Shown here: piece by piece, positions 34,405 to 36,566 of the stretch | How positions within the stretch are numbered: position 1 is the first letter of the stretch | Layout of the letters: each line of letters opens with the position of its first letter | Source: Candidatus Helarchaeota archaeon | GTDB taxonomy: Archaea > Asgardarchaeota > Lokiarchaeia > Helarchaeales > HEL-GB-A | Direction: 5' to 3' | Assembly: GCA_013375455.1 (NCBI GenBank) | Contig: JABXJT010000049.1 | Location: 1-36,566, forward strand | Length of the DNA stretch: 36,566 nt | Notes under the pieces: model-generated | What the model was told of the DNA's origin: nothing | Database searches by the model: none | What the model saw: only the letters and a program-made list of their open reading frames with translations | Made by a program: the position numbers and the translations under genes

Positions 34405-34974
34405 TTACACCTCATCCAGAAAATTTTTTAGAATCTTCTTCCCTTCTCCCGTTAAAATACTCTCAGGATGAAATTGAACGCCTATAATGGGATAATCATT
34501 ATGCCGCACCGCCATAATTTCCTCAAACTCATCGATTGATCTCGCTGAGATTTCAAGGCAGTCCGGTAACGTTTCCTCTTGAACGACCAAACTATGATAT
34601 CGCGTGCCTTCAAAGGGATTCTTTATCCCACTAAATATCCCTTTCCCATCGTGCTTAATCACGCTCAATTTACCATGCATGAGATTTTTCGCAAGCCCTA
34701 CCGTGCCATCGAACGCCACGGCAATGCCTTGATGCCCCAAGCACACCCCTAGAATGGGTATTTTGGAACCAAACTCTTGAATTATCTTTACGCTATTCCC
34801 CGCATTTTCTGGTCGGCCTGGTCCGGGGCTTATTACGATTTTTTCAGGGTTGAGCTGTTTTATTTTTTCAATGCTAATATTGTTCATTTTTACCTTGGGA
34901 TTAGCGCCCAACTCTCCAAAATACTGGTAGAGATTATAGACAAAACTATCGATGTTATCTATTAAAAGTATCAT
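34405..34974 (-). CDS. trpG: Anthranilate synthase component II (glutamine amidotransferase)
   Basis: A 189-residue class-I glutaminase that supplies ammonia to TrpE. The triad is C78 (GVCLGHQG), H169 and E171 (VQFHPES); the oxyanion region is SPGPGRPENAG. It is a free-standing TrpG, not fused to TrpD. Its ATG follows the trpE TAA with no gap. Confidence 0.95.
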   Translation of the reverse strand: MILLIDNIDSFVYNLYQYFGELGANPKVKMNNISIEKIKQLNPEKIVISPGPGRPENAGNSVKIIQEFGSKIPILGVCLGHQGIAVAFDGTVGLAKNLMHGKLSVIKHDGKGIFSGIKNPFEGTRYHSLVVQEETLPDCLEISARSIDEFEEIMAVRHNDYPIIGVQFHPESILTGEGKKILKNFLDEV

Positions 34975-36402
34975 TTAACTCACCATCTCCAACGCTTTCA
35001 GCAGCGCTCTCGCTTTATTCTCGGATTCATACCATTCTTTTTCGGGCACGGAATCTGCCACGATGCCTGACCCGGCTTGCACGTATGCCTTATTGCCTTT
35101 TTGAATGAGGGTTCGGATTGTAATGGCCATATCCATGTTACCATCCAATCCAAAATATCCCACGGCACCAGCGTACGGCCCCCTCCTTTCCTTTTCAAGT
35201 TCATTAATAATTTCCATTGCTCGTACTTTAGGAGCCCCAGAAACAGTTCCCGCAGGAAAAGTGCCTCGTAAAGCATCGTAGGCATCACTTTTTTCATTTA
35301 AAATCCCATCCACCGTCGATACTATGTGTTGTACATGACTAAATCTTTCAATAATCATCAATTCACTAGCTGTTACAGTTCCAAACTTACACACTTTCCC
35401 GATGTCATTACGATGCAAATCAACAAGCATAATATGCTCTGCTCTTTCTTTGGGGTCATTTAACATCTCTTCTGCAAATGCCCTATCCTTCCTTTCTGTC
35501 TTACCTCGTTTAATCGTGCCCGCAATTGGTCGCGTTATCACGTGGGTTCCCTCCACTCTCACCAACATCTCAGGTGATGACCCAGCTATCGCCAAATCGC
35601 CAAATTCTAAGAAATATAGATAGGGGGATGGATTCAGTACCTTGAGTGCTTGATAAGTTTCGTACGGATCTGCCGCATCTGCGCCAATTCTTTTCGACAC
35701 GACTACTTGAAAAATATCTCCAGCTCTGATATATTCCTTTGATTTCTCAACCATCTTTTCAAACTCTTTTTTTTCTGTATTTGAGCTTGAATCCACTTTT
35801 TTGGGCTCTCTGAAAACAGTATCGCGTCTTTCTGCAGTCATTATGATTTCTTCTACCTCTTGCAATCTATTTTCGGTTGCCGCCGTATCATCTTTTAACT
35901 CGGCTTCGTCTTGACCAAAGCAGCAGCAAACGATTTCGATTTCCCTCGTTTTGTGGTCAAAGGCCACGTTATCTTTGGTGAACACAAATTCCGCATCAGG
36001 CGTCTTTAGTGCTGTATTTTTTTCTTCAAAATATGGCAGCCAATATCTTATCAAGTCGTATGAAAAATAGCCTACAGCACCGCCTAAAAATCGTGGAGAT
36101 TCTTTCGAATTGACTACCAGATTATGTCCGATACATTGTTTTATAGTATCTATCGGATCCTTCCCATCAATTTTCTCTTCAGAGAAGATTTTTCCATCTA
36201 TCGAAGTCCCCGTCTTGTCAATGGAGATTCTTCCTACGGGTGTAAAGCCCACGAAAGAGTATCGTGCCACTTTTTCATCGCCGATTACTGATTCCAAGAG
36301 GTAGGTGTATTCGGACCTGGTTTGTTCTTTTACTGCTCTATATACGTCTGCCGGCGTAATAACGTAGTATTTAATCCTCTTAATAATTGGTTTGACTAAC
36401 AT
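34975..36402 (-). CDS. trpE: Anthranilate synthase component I
   Basis: A 475-residue chorismate-binding enzyme that makes anthranilate with TrpG. The feedback-site motif LLES (35-38) suggests tryptophan inhibition. The catalytic domain has AGSSPEMLVR, RPIAGTIKRGK, HIMLVDLHRNDIG and FPAGTVSGAPK. AGGTG lies six bases before ATG 36402. First gene of the operon. A conserved G-Y-F-G and QAGSGIVADS near the end complete the active site. Confidence 0.96.
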   Translation of the reverse strand: MLVKPIIKRIKYYVITPADVYRAVKEQTRSEYTYLLESVIGDEKVARYSFVGFTPVGRISIDKTGTSIDGKIFSEEKIDGKDPIDTIKQCIGHNLVVNSKESPRFLGGAVGYFSYDLIRYWLPYFEEKNTALKTPDAEFVFTKDNVAFDHKTREIEIVCCCFGQDEAELKDDTAATENRLQEVEEIIMTAERRDTVFREPKKVDSSSNTEKKEFEKMVEKSKEYIRAGDIFQVVVSKRIGADAADPYETYQALKVLNPSPYLYFLEFGDLAIAGSSPEMLVRVEGTHVITRPIAGTIKRGKTERKDRAFAEEMLNDPKERAEHIMLVDLHRNDIGKVCKFGTVTASELMIIERFSHVQHIVSTVDGILNEKSDAYDALRGTFPAGTVSGAPKVRAMEIINELEKERRGPYAGAVGYFGLDGNMDMAITIRTLIQKGNKAYVQAGSGIVADSVPEKEWYESENKARALLKALEMVS

Positions 36403-36480
36403 TTAATGCACCTTTTTTATCTGCCTCCCTACTTGAATTAGAGAGAGCATTTACTTTATAATAATCGTGAATCTCTAAAA
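36403..36480 (-). promoter_or_regulatory. trp operon promoter and leader
   Basis: The minus strand has a TATA-like ATTATTATAAAG at 36454-36465, about 57 bases before the trpE ATG, a purine-rich GGGAGG at about 36424-36429, and AGGTG at 36409-36413. This predicts a leader of roughly 25-30 bases with a Shine-Dalgarno, unlike the leaderless genes elsewhere in the window. No clear operator or attenuator structure is visible. Confidence 0.5.
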
Positions 36481-36566
36481 AAAACTTAATTAAGAGACAC
36501 CCAAAAACAAAATATTCATGTTTCACGTGAGATGGTATTCTGCCCTCATCTGCTGTTGTCCCTGCG

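Noticed and set aside
36523..36566. A minus-strand reading frame at the right edge ending QMRAEYHLT then stop, possibly the 3' end of another gene.
   Set aside because: Only 13 codons are in the window and another frame over the same bases is equally open, so a gene cannot be supported.
1..36566. CRISPR arrays, tRNA or rRNA genes, and integrase or transposase genes.
   Set aside because: No regularly spaced repeat array, no tRNA-like T-arm and stem pattern, and no intact recombinase motif was seen on reading both strands.

Overview
The window reads as a chromosomal piece of an archaeon, most likely an Asgard (Promethearchaeota) lineage. The evidence is a TFIIB-type transcription factor, a Rab-like small GTPase with the eukaryote-style motifs TIGVDF and WDTGGQERF, paired V4R/TRAPP-Bet3-like proteins, leaderless promoters with TATA boxes, and frequent TTG/GTG starts. 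Base composition is AT-rich except for the TFB gene. The Asgard assignment is an inference from gene content; no rRNA or tRNA gene is visible.

Layout. (1) 366-1604: a GT4 glycosyltransferase on the minus strand. (2) 1.7-16.2 kb: a long minus-strand run of multi-membrane-span proteins of unknown function. It contains repeated families: a large protein with thrombospondin-type-3-like Asp-rich repeats (intact at 11895-14741, chimeric at 5780-7744, C-terminal remnant at 15901-16206); a multi-TM family (11044-11877 and 14948-15802); a second multi-TM family (4720-5670, 9985-10815, possibly 8802-9821); and a zinc-ribbon plus two-TM family (4148-4585 and 7801-8238). Gene order suggests an amplified, partly decayed cassette. 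Several members have coding-like tails in another frame. (3) 16.2-20.6 kb: small membrane ORFs, the TFB gene, a small helical protein, the Rab-like GTPase with a C-terminal zinc ribbon, and poorly explained intergenic DNA. (4) 20.6-22.8 kb: a secreted, membrane-anchored beta-sandwich protein divergent from a 408-aa protein of unknown function. (5) 22.8-29.9 kb: a double-GNAT protein, an internally duplicated protein, a decayed gene, a Gfo/Idh/MocA dehydrogenase, an aldo/keto reductase, an M24 (Xaa-Pro peptidase-like) protein and two overlapping V4R-like genes. (6) 29.9-36.4 kb: a complete tryptophan operon in the order trpE-G-D-C-F-B-A on the minus strand, with every junction overlapping or nearly so.

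The most striking structure is not a gene. A perfect 32-bp direct repeat lies at 1614-1645 and 21510-21541, enclosing about 19.9 kb. At 16381-16519 there is a 139-bp sequence that joins the outer flank of the left repeat to the outer flank of the right repeat. That is what an unoccupied junction between the divergent glycosyltransferase and the 408-aa gene would look like. I interpret 1.6-21.5 kb as an inserted or amplified accessory segment, with a relic of the pre-insertion junction inside it.
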